Source: Prochlorothrix hollandica PCC 9006 = CALU 1027
GTDB taxonomy: Bacteria; Cyanobacteriota; Cyanobacteriia; Prochlorotrichales; Prochlorotrichaceae
Assembly: GCF_000332315.1 (NCBI RefSeq)
Contig: NZ_KB235939.1
Coordinates: 313,028-364,789, forward strand
DNA: 51,762 nt
Direction: 5' to 3'
A program made the translations under genes and the position numbers. Positions 1 to 8,438 of this stretch are shown here, in pieces (the stretch's first letter is position 1; the number at the start of each line of letters is the position of its first letter). The notes under the pieces were generated by a model. The model saw only the letters and a list, made by a program, of their open reading frames with translations, had not been told where the DNA came from and did not search any database.

Positions 1-65
1 CTATCCCCCTCTGGCTCTGGGTTCCCTTAATTTTCTGTTTATCTTAGAAACCTGCTGAATGTGGG
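1..65. repeat. Inverted repeat shared with the right end of the window
   Basis: These 65 bases are the exact reverse complement of 51622-51686; the match stops at base 66. The copy may extend beyond the left edge. It could be the end of a mobile element or a genomic repeat at which an assembly broke. It abuts the 5' end of the trm1 reading frame and brings an in-frame TAG at 45-47. Confidence 0.85.
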
Positions 66-1172
66 TTACAACCAGTTTATGGCGAGCGATCGGTCACCTT
101 TAACCCCGGCACGGCATTTTTCCGGCCCAAGAGTCGTTTTGTCCGGGATTTGGGGGTGTTGGCGGCGGTAGTGTATCGACAGCAACGGGGACAGGTGCGG
201 GTCTTGGAAACCATGGCCGGTTGCGGAGTGCGATCGCTGCGCTATGGCCTGGAAGCAGGAGCCGACTGGATTTGGAGCAACGACGGTAACCCTGACCTAG
301 CCCCTCTCTTGGGGGAAAATCTGCAAATTTTGGGCGATAGGCTCCAGTTAACCCACGACAGCGCCCATAAAGTCCTTGCCCACTGCGCCTTGCACCAGGA
401 CTTTTATGATGTGGTGGACGTGGATGCCTTTGGCAATGGAGCCGCCTACATTCCAGCGGCCCTGGGGGCAACCCGCTGGGGGGGGCTGCTGTACCTGACC
501 GCCACCGATGGCCGAACCCTGGGGGGCCATGATCCCGATCAGTGTTTACGGCGCTATGGCAGCTATGGCCGCGCCCATCCCAGTAGTCAGGAGCAGGGTT
601 TACGGATTCTATTAGGCACTATGGCGCAACAGGCCGCAACGCAGGGCTGGGGCATTACGCCGGTTTTGGCGACGTTTACCGGGCAGACCTTTCGGGTGAT
701 GGTGCGATTGGGGGAGCGATCGCAATCCCTAGAGCAGACCTACGGTTTTCTGGGCTATTGCCACCCCTGCGGCCATTACGAGCCGGTTCCCTGGCGCAAG
801 CTGGGCCGAGCTTCTTGTCCCCACCATGGGGCTGTGCAGCCCCTGACCCTCACCGGTCCCCTGTGGCTGGGATCCCTCCATGATGGGGCAACCTTGGGGT
901 TAATGGCCCAGCAGGCCCAGGCTTGGGGGTGGCTGGATTGTCTGAAACCCCTGGCTATCATGATTGCGGAGGCGGATTTGCCCCCTTACCACTTTCGCTT
1001 AGGGGACATTGGCCAACGGGGAGCTATGGATCCGCCCCCCCGCGATCGCCTCATCGCTGCCCTCCAAGGGTCTGGTTACCGAGCTAGCCCCGTTCACTGG
1101 AATCCCCAAGCCATCAAAACCGATGCCCCCTTAGCCCACTGTATCGATATTGGGCAACACTTAACCGGGTAG
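66..1172 (+). CDS. tRNA (guanine-N2)-dimethyltransferase (Trm1 family), 5' end lost or displaced
   Basis: Trm1-family enzymes methylate N2 of a guanine, typically G26, in tRNA using S-adenosylmethionine. Family features visible: the stretch AFFRPKSRFVRDLGVLAA just before base 170, the SAM-binding segment LETMAGCGVRSLRYG, a DVDAFG motif near residue 90 of the TTG-started frame, and a C-terminal CxxC-type cysteine cluster (YCHPCGHY). Conserved residues continue upstream of the first available start (TTG at 150) back to about base 75. No ATG, GTG or TTG lies between there and the in-frame stop at 45-47. The frame therefore looks truncated where the terminal repeat begins at 65/66. The last codons run into a 15-bp tandem repeat. 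Family call is firm; whether it is functional is doubtful. Confidence 0.8.
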   Translation, partial: LQPVYGERSVTFNPGTAFFRPKSRFVRDLGVLAAVVYRQQRGQVRVLETMAGCGVRSLRYGLEAGADWIWSNDGNPDLAPLLGENLQILGDRLQLTHDSAHKVLAHCALHQDFYDVVDVDAFGNGAAYIPAALGATRWGGLLYLTATDGRTLGGHDPDQCLRRYGSYGRAHPSSQEQGLRILLGTMAQQAATQGWGITPVLATFTGQTFRVMVRLGERSQSLEQTYGFLGYCHPCGHYEPVPWRKLGRASCPHHGAVQPLTLTGPLWLGSLHDGATLGLMAQQAQAWGWLDCLKPLAIMIAEADLPPYHFRLGDIGQRGAMDPPPRDRLIAALQGSGYRASPVHWNPQAIKTDAPLAHCIDIGQHLTG

Positions 1173-1222
1173 CACTTAACCGGGTAGCACTTAACCAGGT
1201 AGCACTTAACCGGGTAGCACTT
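1156..1222. repeat. 15-bp tandem repeat, about 4.5 units, at the 3' end of trm1
   Basis: The unit agcacttaaccgggt is repeated head to tail. The first unit is coding (last residues of Trm1) and the rest is downstream. One of several unrelated 12-17 bp tandem arrays in this window. Confidence 0.9.
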
Positions 1223-1272
1223 CATGGACGCTATTTAGTAAACTGCGGCTTAACTATCACTGCCCTTCCTTA

Positions 1273-1329
1273 GGATGGCCGACTTGCAGTCGGATTGAGG
1301 AGGTCGAGTACAACTCGACAATCCCATCC
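1273..1329. other. Nested palindromes able to form a three-way junction
   Basis: An outer pair GGATGG (1273-1278)/CCATCC (1324-1329) encloses two hairpins, ccgacttgcagtcgg (1279-1293) and gtcgagtacaactcgac (1303-1319). It lies in the trm1 3' region, which otherwise (1173-1730) holds only tandem repeats and no supportable gene. It may be a dispersed palindromic element or an RNA structure; no T-run follows it. Confidence 0.5.
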
Positions 1330-1608
1330 TCGGATTGAGGAGGGTGATAACCCCATGTTGGGTAGTACTTAGATAGTGGACTTTTGTTTACGCTAAACTT
1401 CAGATCCTATTGTAGATCAGCATTATTTGAGTGAAAATCTCGAATTTTGAAGAGTAGGTGAACTTAGGCACCCTACTCTAGTTTATGATCAGATTGGCGA
1501 TCGGAGGCTCACTCTGGGTAGAGATGATAGAGGGGGGGCAATAGGGATAGCAGGATAATCAGAAAAACTCAGGGCTGCTGAGGTTGCGGTTTGGTTGCCC
1601 CTCATAAC

Positions 1609-1658
1609 CCTGGCAAAACACTCTGGCAAAACACTCTGGCAAAACACTCTGGCAAAAC
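1609..1658. repeat. 13-bp tandem repeat, about four units
   Basis: The unit ctggcaaaacact is repeated head to tail. It is intergenic, downstream of the minus-strand gene that ends at 1731. Confidence 0.9.
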
Positions 1659-1730
1659 CGCTTCCCTATCTGGGGACAAGGGTGCCGAGAAGGTTCCTCT
1701 AGTTTCCCCTTGGGATGGCCAGAAGGGGTT

Positions 1731-3281
1731 TTAGGGATCGGCCCATAAATCTACCCCCGATTTTGGGTCTGCCTGGGGTTGGCTGGGAGCCGGGAGATCC
1801 TTGGACTGGGACGATGCGGGGTCTGGGGATTGGGGCTGCTGACGATTCCAGAAGGAGCGCCACCAGTTGGGGGGTTCGGCTTTGCTGCCATCATATTCCG
1901 TGGGTCGGCCCGTGGCTCCGGCGGTGACTAAACTGCCCACATAATCTGCATCGTCATAGACCCGGGCAATTTGATCCCGGATTTGTTCCATATCCGCCGG
2001 GGACACCACCCCATTGCTGGTACCTTTATAAAATTGCACCGTGACGCGAATGGGGAACCGGGGATCCCGTTCGATCGCCAGCCCATCAATTTCCGTAAAG
2101 GGTCCCTCCACCTCCCCATGGCCAATCACCGCCGCTTCCACATCACTCTCAAAGCTTTCTGATTCCTGCACAACCATGGGCATGGGGGCAGCGGCGGGTA
2201 ACGCCATCCCATCCACCATGCCCCCGCGCACCTGCCGTTCCCGCTGTTTCAGGGGAACCTGGATCAACATCACCAGGTTTAGTCCTTCTTTCTCCGCAGC
2301 GGCGCTGAGGTCTGGGGGCAGGGGTTGATCGGAACCCGTAGCCTGGGCCTGTTCCGTCAAAAAGTCGCTGGCCCGTCGCCCCGTTAAGCTGGCCCGTTCC
2401 CCATCTTTGTTAAAAAATAACCGTTGTCCCCAGGTTAAGCCTGCCTCGAAGGCATCGCGGCTATTATCAATAATGGTGGCACTGGTGCCTTCACGGGTGG
2501 CCAAAATCGTCAGCACCGCCGGGTTCCCGGCATAGGATTGGTAATTAAACAACACGGGATTAAATTCCGCCGTGCCCCCCTGGGGAATGGGCAGAAAGCA
2601 GGCTTGGGCGCTGACGAGCACATGGCTGTCGCGATCGTTCGCCAAGAGGGAGGTGCGGGATCCCGGCCAGGAGTCGGGTTCATGGAGATAATCTCGTAAA
2701 TTGCCTAGAACCTGGCGCAAACTCACTTTTTTGAGGTCTCTACCCTGTTCATTGCCCACCAACAGGGAAAAGGCATCCAGGGGAATATCTGCCGATCGGT
2801 CATCAAAGTTGGGGAACCGGATCACCGGCATCAGATGCAGTTGGTAGGAATCGCTCTCCGGGTCAAATTCCTGTACCTGAATGGTCATGTCGCTGATATT
2901 GGGACCCACAGCGGAATTTTTGTAGCGTCCGGTATCTTCCCAGGTCAGATCGAGGATGGAGAGACCATGGCGCTGGGCCAAATTGACCGCTGTGCTATCG
3001 TTCACCATGGCTTTGGTGCGTTCCAGGACTTGGTTGTAGGCCAGGGGCTGGCGGGGATCCATTGAGACAAACTCCACAGCATTGGGGGACTGGGCAAGGC
3101 TGGGGTTAGGGGGAACCCCCCCCCCATCGGACTCTAGGGGAACCCCCACGGTCTGGGCCAAACTATCGCCACTGGCGGGCAGGTTTTGGGCGATCGTATC
3201 GTCCCGATCGAGGGAATGGGCCACATAGGTAACAATGCCCACCTGGGTTACAAGTGCCAAACTGAGTAATAACCGTTGCAT
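1731..3281 (-). CDS. Secreted or membrane-anchored protein of unknown function (516 aa)
   Basis: I do not recognise a named family with confidence. The first 20 residues (MQRLLLSLALVTQVGIVTYV) form a hydrophobic signal or anchor, so the protein probably lies in or beyond the cytoplasmic membrane. A low-complexity linker follows to about residue 65. The middle, about residues 70-400, is well-ordered sequence without catalytic motifs I can name. The last 50 residues are rich in P, Q and S. It is monocistronic, flanked by about 550 bp of repeats on one side and 900 bp on the other. HIP1-type composition matches the core genome, so it looks resident. Confidence 0.7.
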   Translation of the reverse strand: MQRLLLSLALVTQVGIVTYVAHSLDRDDTIAQNLPASGDSLAQTVGVPLESDGGGVPPNPSLAQSPNAVEFVSMDPRQPLAYNQVLERTKAMVNDSTAVNLAQRHGLSILDLTWEDTGRYKNSAVGPNISDMTIQVQEFDPESDSYQLHLMPVIRFPNFDDRSADIPLDAFSLLVGNEQGRDLKKVSLRQVLGNLRDYLHEPDSWPGSRTSLLANDRDSHVLVSAQACFLPIPQGGTAEFNPVLFNYQSYAGNPAVLTILATREGTSATIIDNSRDAFEAGLTWGQRLFFNKDGERASLTGRRASDFLTEQAQATGSDQPLPPDLSAAAEKEGLNLVMLIQVPLKQRERQVRGGMVDGMALPAAAPMPMVVQESESFESDVEAAVIGHGEVEGPFTEIDGLAIERDPRFPIRVTVQFYKGTSNGVVSPADMEQIRDQIARVYDDADYVGSLVTAGATGRPTEYDGSKAEPPNWWRSFWNRQQPQSPDPASSQSKDLPAPSQPQADPKSGVDLWADP

Positions 3282-3336
3282 GGTTGTGTCTCCTTATCAA
3301 TAACGGCAACTGGATAAATCACGGGTCTCACCTTAA

Positions 3337-3403
3337 GCCGGGATAGTGGGGCGCGGATCGCTCCACTATCCCGTTCATCTTGTCCCGCTGGCAGCGGTAA
3401 GCC
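3337..3403. repeat. Repeat family E, copy 1 (hairpin)
   Basis: A roughly 68-bp element whose centre pairs as a GC-rich hairpin (gatagtggggcg with cgctccactatc). Related copies occur at 43547-43615 and 48503-48573 in the other orientation. It lies upstream of the 516-aa protein gene. The 3282-4185 gap contains this element, then families A and B, and no gene I can support. Confidence 0.75.
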
Positions 3404-3786
3404 TAAATAACGGCAACTGGACTGGCAACTGGCGATAATGACCATCATGGCAATGGGCAGGATTCTCCTGGCCCGGTAATCTTAGGCTAGGGGGAGCAGC
3501 TTGGGGGGGTGGAAACAAGTCTACCCTTGCGATCGAGCCGCTGCCAGCGTTGGACCCACAGCCGGTACAGTCAGGGATAGGGAGGAGGCAGCTAGGACTC
3601 GGTTTTATCCCAGGACTTCTCCACTGTAAGCTATGGGTTCTGAGGCTGGGATCGGGGTTACAGTTTCGGTAACCCACCGTTTACTGGATCAAGGGTCTCA
3701 ACGTATGATTTGGCTCTATCTCCATCCGACCCAGGGGATTGAGGGGTAATCCCTTTCCCCCTGCCCATCAGCCCTGAAACCGTATG

Positions 3787-3827
3787 ACAGCAGTCCGAAA
3801 CCCTTACAACTGATTGATGATTGCTGT
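3787..3827. repeat. Repeat family A, short deletion derivative
   Basis: It has both ends of family A (acagcagtcc and gattgctgt) but lacks the GC-rich middle. It lies directly against the full copy that begins at 3828. Confidence 0.6.
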
Positions 3828-3930
3828 ACAGCAACCCTAAATCAGTTGTAGGCATCTCGATGGCTGAAACCCTTGGTGTGGTGTGCCCCCTCCGGGGGCA
3901 CACCACACGACCCATTTAGGACTGCTGTAG
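3828..3930. repeat. Repeat family A, copy 1 (MITE-like, about 102 bp)
   Basis: The ends are imperfect inverted repeats (acagcaaccctaaat and atttaggactgctgt). The interior holds an inverted gtggtgtgcccc/ggggcacaccac stem. Other copies lie at 23501-23602, 23970-24071, 47230-47330 and 48791-48891, with a fragment at 20996-21020. It is too short to encode a transposase, so any movement would be in trans. Confidence 0.85.
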
Positions 3931-4027
3931 GGCACCTCGATTAATTGGGTTGGGCGGCTTCGCCGCCCAACCCAACCCCTATTTTTACGTGGGACACTGG
4001 GCGGAAATTTGGATTTTTCGAGGTGCC
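3931..4027. repeat. Repeat family B, copy 1, flanked by a 6-bp direct repeat
   Basis: Terminal inverted repeats ggcacctcga/tcgaggtgcc enclose 97 bp with an internal tgggcggc/gccgccca hairpin. The flanks are ctgtag on both sides (3925-3930 and 4028-4033), as expected for a target-site duplication. The left ctgtag is also the end of the neighbouring family A copy, so B appears to have inserted at the edge of A. A second copy is at 21021-21117. Confidence 0.8.
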
Positions 4028-4185
4028 CTGTAGACTACAATAATTAAGAGATATTAATAACTGTCTCATAATTCCAAGTTCTCCATTTTCATCCACTGCT
4101 TCAGGGAATTATGGGGTTAGCCAGTGGCCCAGGGTACAGGCTACTAACCTGATTACCTATTGTTCTCGATCGAGTCAGCCCCCCC

Positions 4186-7100
4186 ATGTTTATTTCGTCT
4201 CCTGTTCTCTTGCATCAGGTTTTCTGTACCAGTCTGGTCTTCAAGACCATCGCGATCGCACCCCTGGTGGCTGCATCCACTGCCCTGGGAGATAACCTAG
4301 AGACAACAGAGTGGATCCTCCCCAGCCTAGAGTGGTGGTGGGTACTGAGTATCGTCCTGTTGGGGTGGTTAGGGTTCACAGTCCTGTTCCTGGAGCGGCA
4401 ACGGAAACAGCAGCACTTTTGGAATAAGACGATCAAAGCCAGTGAACAACAGTTTCGACTCCTGATTCGAGAAATGCCCGTGGGGGTTTTACTACTCAAT
4501 GGCCAGGGAGAAGTGCTGATCCATAACCGGGCTGCCCTTGATTTATTGGGGTTAGACAGTCTAGAAGAGGTAGCGGGCAGCAAGCCTATTTTTGGTCAAG
4601 GCTGGCCTTTGATGGATGAACAGGGACAGCTCCACACGATGCAGAGCCTACCGGTGCAACAGGCCATTGCGCAGCGGTCTTCCATTGCAGGGGTCGTGGG
4701 GGTTGTCAGCAGCGATCGGCCCCGGTGGTTATTGGTCAATGTCGATCCCCAGGTGCAGGGCAATGATCCGGTGGAGCGGGTGACCTGTACCCTGAGCGAT
4801 TTAACGGAACGCAAGCACACCGAACTGGCATTACAGCAAATTGCTGAGAAAGAACGGGCTGTGGCTCGTATTATCCAGAAAATGCGGCAAACCCTAGACT
4901 TAACTGATATTTTCCGCACAACGACCCAAGAACTACGGCAGTTGTTGACCTGCGATCGGGTCTTGGTCTACCAGTTCCGACCAGACTGGAGCGGTATTTT
5001 GGTGGCGGAATCCGTGGCCCCTGGCTGGCAACTGTTAATCCAAGACAGCATCGATCCCCACCTCACCGACGGGACCGTGGATGATCCCAACTGTGTTATT
5101 CGTTTGATCCAAGCCGCCGATATGGTTCTGGAAGACGAGGTTGTTGAAGATACCTACCTCAAGGAAAACCAGGGGGGGCTATATCGCCAACGCCGCAGCT
5201 ACCGCTGTATCAATGATATTTATCAAGCCGGGTTTACGGACTGTTATGTTAAATTTTTAGAGCAAATTCAGGCCCGTGCCTACGTTATCGTTCCTATTTT
5301 TTGCGGTAAGACCCTGTGGGGACTGCTGGCGGTTTACCAGAACCAGGAACCCCGGCACTGGGAACAGCGGGAAGTTAAGGTGGTGTCCCAGATCGGCAAC
5401 CAGTTGGGGGTGGCCATCCAGCAGGCGGAACTGTTGGCTCAAACTCAGCGGCAGTCGGTGGAACTCCAACGGGCTAAGGAAGCGGCGGATAAAGCCAATG
5501 TGGCCAAAAGTGAGTTTCTGGCCAGCATGAGCCATGAGTTACGCACGCCCCTCAACGCCATTTTGGGCTTTACCCAGCTTATGCAACGGAATCCGTCCTT
5601 GCCGGAACAAAATCGCAACCACATCAACATCATTAACCGCAGTGGGGAACACCTGCTGGATTTGATTAATGACATTTTAGAAATGTCCAAGATTGAATCA
5701 GGACGGATGACTCTCAATGAGGCGGATTTTGACTTGATGGGAACCCTGGAAAATCTTGAGGATGTGTTGCAACTGCGGGCGCGATCGAAAAACCTGCTGT
5801 TACGGTTTGATCTCAGCCCCACCTTGCCCCGGCAAGTGCGCACGGACCAAGGTAAATTGCGCCAGGTTCTCATGAACCTCGTGAGCAACGCCATCAAGTT
5901 TACGGATCAAGGCCATGTTTTGGTGCGGGTGGAGGCGGCTCCCTGGCCCGTTCCCGCCTCCGATAGTTCCCGTTTTCCCGCCTGTTCCCTCTCCGCCCAC
6001 CAGCCCTATACCCTCACCTTCGAGGTGGAGGACACGGGCCAAGGCATTGCCACGGAGGAATTGGATCTGCTGTTTCAGCCCTTTACCCAAACCAGCAGCG
6101 GTATTCAGTCCGGGGAGGGGACGGGGTTAGGCTTACCCATTAGTCGGAAATTTGTGGAGCTGATGGGGGGAACCTTGAACATCATCAGCAAGCCCCAGCA
6201 GGGATCCATCTTCTGTTTCCATGTCAAAGCCCAGGTTAATCCCAGCTACACCCTCCAAGCCCAACCCGAAGCCCGCCAAGTGGTCGGCATCTGTTCGACT
6301 CCCACCGATGAGGCTCCCCGCATCTTGGTGGTGGAAGATAACCATGCCAACCGCATTTTGCTGGTGCAATTGCTGAAGCGGGTGGGATTTGCCGTAGAGG
6401 CGGCAGAAGACGGCTCCCAGGGGGTGGAATGGTGGCAACGGTGGCACCCCCATTTAATTTTGATGGATATGCGGATGCCGGTGATGGATGGCTATGAAGC
6501 AACTCGGCAAATTCGGGCCTTAGTCCAAGGGCAACCCCAGCCAGAAATCCCGACACCTGCTCTGGCCATGGTGGGATCTGCGGGAGCCACGGCCACCGCG
6601 ATCGCCAAGGAAACCCCTACCGACACAACAACGGTCATCGCCACAGCGGGGACGATCGCCCCTGCCGCCGTGATTCCGCCCCCCCCATCCCCCATCATTA
6701 TTGCCCTCACTGCCAGCGCCTTTACGGAACAGAAGGGGGCTATTTTAGCGGCGGGTTGTGACGATCTGATCCGGAAGCCCTACCGTGAAGATCAACTGCT
6801 CCACGCCATTGCCGATGCCCTCGGTCTCCAGTATCAATACCAAGTGAGTGATTCAGACAGTGATTCAGACCGTGAATCAGACCGTGAATCAGAGATCGAT
6901 CGCACCTATCAGGACTCGGACTCCACTACATTCCTGTCCCCCCCATCCGGTATTCTGGGTTCCTTAGGGACAGAATCTACGGCTCAGACGTGTTTCCGAC
7001 GGACTTTAGGGGCAGGATTACTCCCTAACTTTCCGGACTCCGTTGATCTGGCTGCGCAAGTTGAAGCTATGGGCAGCGTTTGGATTGAACGGGTACGCCA

Positions 7101-7242
7101 TGCTGCTGCCCAGGGCAGTGATGATCTGCTCTTCCAGTTGCTGTTGGAGATTCCCGCCGATCAAGCCGAATTGCAACAGCATTTAGACGATTTGGTACAA
7201 AACTTCCGGTTCGATCGGGTAATGGACTTAATTCATGTCTGA
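4186..7242 (+). CDS. Hybrid sensor histidine kinase: TM-PAS-GAF-HisKA-HATPase-REC (1018 aa)
   Basis: Order of parts: a membrane segment near residues 48-68 (WWVLSIVLLGWLGFTVLFL), a PAS domain about 85-210, a phytochrome-like GAF domain about 235-410, HisKA with the phospho-accepting His near 450 (SMSHELRTPLNAILGF), an HATPase domain (GTGLGLPIS), and a receiver domain with ILVVEDN and the Asp in LMDMRMPVMDG near 760. The GAF has Cys-Tyr (FTDCYVKFLE) where bilin-binding GAFs usually have Cys-His. A proline/alanine/threonine-rich stretch of about 60 residues (6515-6700) interrupts the receiver between the phosphorylation site and the IIALTA strand. A Ser/Asp/Arg repeat and a roughly 75-residue tail follow. 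The gene overlaps the downstream cyclase by 8 bp, so the two are probably one operon. Confidence 0.93.
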   Translation: MFISSPVLLHQVFCTSLVFKTIAIAPLVAASTALGDNLETTEWILPSLEWWWVLSIVLLGWLGFTVLFLERQRKQQHFWNKTIKASEQQFRLLIREMPVGVLLLNGQGEVLIHNRAALDLLGLDSLEEVAGSKPIFGQGWPLMDEQGQLHTMQSLPVQQAIAQRSSIAGVVGVVSSDRPRWLLVNVDPQVQGNDPVERVTCTLSDLTERKHTELALQQIAEKERAVARIIQKMRQTLDLTDIFRTTTQELRQLLTCDRVLVYQFRPDWSGILVAESVAPGWQLLIQDSIDPHLTDGTVDDPNCVIRLIQAADMVLEDEVVEDTYLKENQGGLYRQRRSYRCINDIYQAGFTDCYVKFLEQIQARAYVIVPIFCGKTLWGLLAVYQNQEPRHWEQREVKVVSQIGNQLGVAIQQAELLAQTQRQSVELQRAKEAADKANVAKSEFLASMSHELRTPLNAILGFTQLMQRNPSLPEQNRNHINIINRSGEHLLDLINDILEMSKIESGRMTLNEADFDLMGTLENLEDVLQLRARSKNLLLRFDLSPTLPRQVRTDQGKLRQVLMNLVSNAIKFTDQGHVLVRVEAAPWPVPASDSSRFPACSLSAHQPYTLTFEVEDTGQGIATEELDLLFQPFTQTSSGIQSGEGTGLGLPISRKFVELMGGTLNIISKPQQGSIFCFHVKAQVNPSYTLQAQPEARQVVGICSTPTDEAPRILVVEDNHANRILLVQLLKRVGFAVEAAEDGSQGVEWWQRWHPHLILMDMRMPVMDGYEATRQIRALVQGQPQPEIPTPALAMVGSAGATATAIAKETPTDTTTVIATAGTIAPAAVIPPPPSPIIIALTASAFTEQKGAILAAGCDDLIRKPYREDQLLHAIADALGLQYQYQVSDSDSDSDRESDRESEIDRTYQDSDSTTFLSPPSGILGSLGTESTAQTCFRRTLGAGLLPNFPDSVDLAAQVEAMGSVWIERVRHAAAQGSDDLLFQLLLEIPADQAELQQHLDDLVQNFRFDRVMDLIHV

Positions 7243-8359
7243 TGGCCAGCTAGCCCAGGGTAACTTTGAGCTGAGTATTGTGAGTGACATCCTGATTGTG
7301 GATGACACAGCAGACAATATTCGCTTATTGTCTTCGATGCTGCTGGAACAGGGCTATAAGGTGCGCAAAGCCATTAATGGAACCATGGCCCTCACGGCTA
7401 TACGGACGCTGCCCCCCGATCTGCTGCTCTTAGATATTAATATGCCCCAGATGGACGGCTACGAGGTCTGTCGTCAGTTGAAGCAGGATCCCCAGCTACG
7501 GGATATTCCGGTGATCTTCCTCAGTGCCTTGGATAGCACGGTGGATAAGGTCAAGGCTTTTGCGGTGGGGGGCATTGATTACTTAACCAAACCGTTTCAC
7601 ATTGAAGAATTGGTAGCCCGCATTGAAAGCCAGTTAACCATTGCCCGTCAGCGCCAACTGTTGCAGCAGCAAAAACAACAGTTAGAATTAGAAATCCAAG
7701 AACGCCGGAAAGTCGAAGCAGAATTGAAATGGCAACGAGAACGATCGGAAACCCTAATTCTCAATATCTTTCCCCAGAAGATAGCCGAACGCTTGAAGAG
7801 TGGCCACCAAACCATTGCCAGCTATTTTGATGAGGTGACGGTTCTCTTTGCGGACTTGGTGGGGTTTACCACCTTGGCGGTGCAGATTCCCCCGACGGAT
7901 TTAGTCCAGTTTCTCAATCAGATCTTTTCCCGGTTTGATGCCTTGGTGGAACAGTATCAGTTGGAGAAAATTAAGACCATTGGCGATGCCTATATGGTGG
8001 TGGGGGGATTGCCCCAACATCGCGATGATCACGCTCAGGCGATCGCCCAGATGGCCCTGGCCATGCAGACGACCATCCAGGAGTTGAAGACTCCCCTCGG
8101 TCAGCCCCTGTCCCTGCGCATTGGGATCAACAGCGGGCCGGTGGTGGCGGGGGTCATTGGCACCAAGAAGTTTAGCTATGATTTGTGGGGTGATACGGTC
8201 AATGTGGCTTCTCGGCTGGAATCCCAGGGGGAACCGGGACGCATTCAGATCTCGGAACAGACCCATGGGTTACTGCACCATCAGTTCCACTGTGAGGAAC
8301 GGGGGGTCATTTGCCTCAAGGGCCGAGGGGAATTAAAGACCTATTGGCTTTTGGGCTAG
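7235..8359 (+). CDS. Response regulator fused to a class III adenylate cyclase (374 aa)
   Basis: The N-terminal receiver (about 18-135) has DILIVDD, the phospho-acceptor in LLLLDINMPQMDG and a late Lys in YLTKPF. A coiled coil of about 40 residues rich in Q and E follows, then a class III cyclase domain from about 195. The cyclase has metal-site aspartates (VLFADLVGFTT; KTIGDAYMVVGG) and DLWGDTVNVASR. Lys before TIGDAY and Asp before LWGD are the residues that favour ATP over GTP, so cAMP is the expected product. Translational overlap with the upstream hybrid kinase suggests that kinase supplies the phosphoryl signal. The 3' end enters a 17-bp tandem repeat. Confidence 0.93.
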   Translation: MSDGQLAQGNFELSIVSDILIVDDTADNIRLLSSMLLEQGYKVRKAINGTMALTAIRTLPPDLLLLDINMPQMDGYEVCRQLKQDPQLRDIPVIFLSALDSTVDKVKAFAVGGIDYLTKPFHIEELVARIESQLTIARQRQLLQQQKQQLELEIQERRKVEAELKWQRERSETLILNIFPQKIAERLKSGHQTIASYFDEVTVLFADLVGFTTLAVQIPPTDLVQFLNQIFSRFDALVEQYQLEKIKTIGDAYMVVGGLPQHRDDHAQAIAQMALAMQTTIQELKTPLGQPLSLRIGINSGPVVAGVIGTKKFSYDLWGDTVNVASRLESQGEPGRIQISEQTHGLLHHQFHCEERGVICLKGRGELKTYWLLG

Positions 8360-8438
8360 GCCCGTGAAAAAGCTAGACCCGTGAAAAAGCTAGACCCGTG
8401 AAAAAGCTAGACCCGTGAAAAAGCTAGACCCGTAAAAA
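8356..8438. repeat. 17-bp tandem repeat between convergent genes
   Basis: Four to five units of cccgtgaaaaagctaga fill the gap between the cyclase stop and the oxidoreductase stop. The stop codon of the minus-strand gene (8424-8426) lies inside a unit. Confidence 0.9.
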
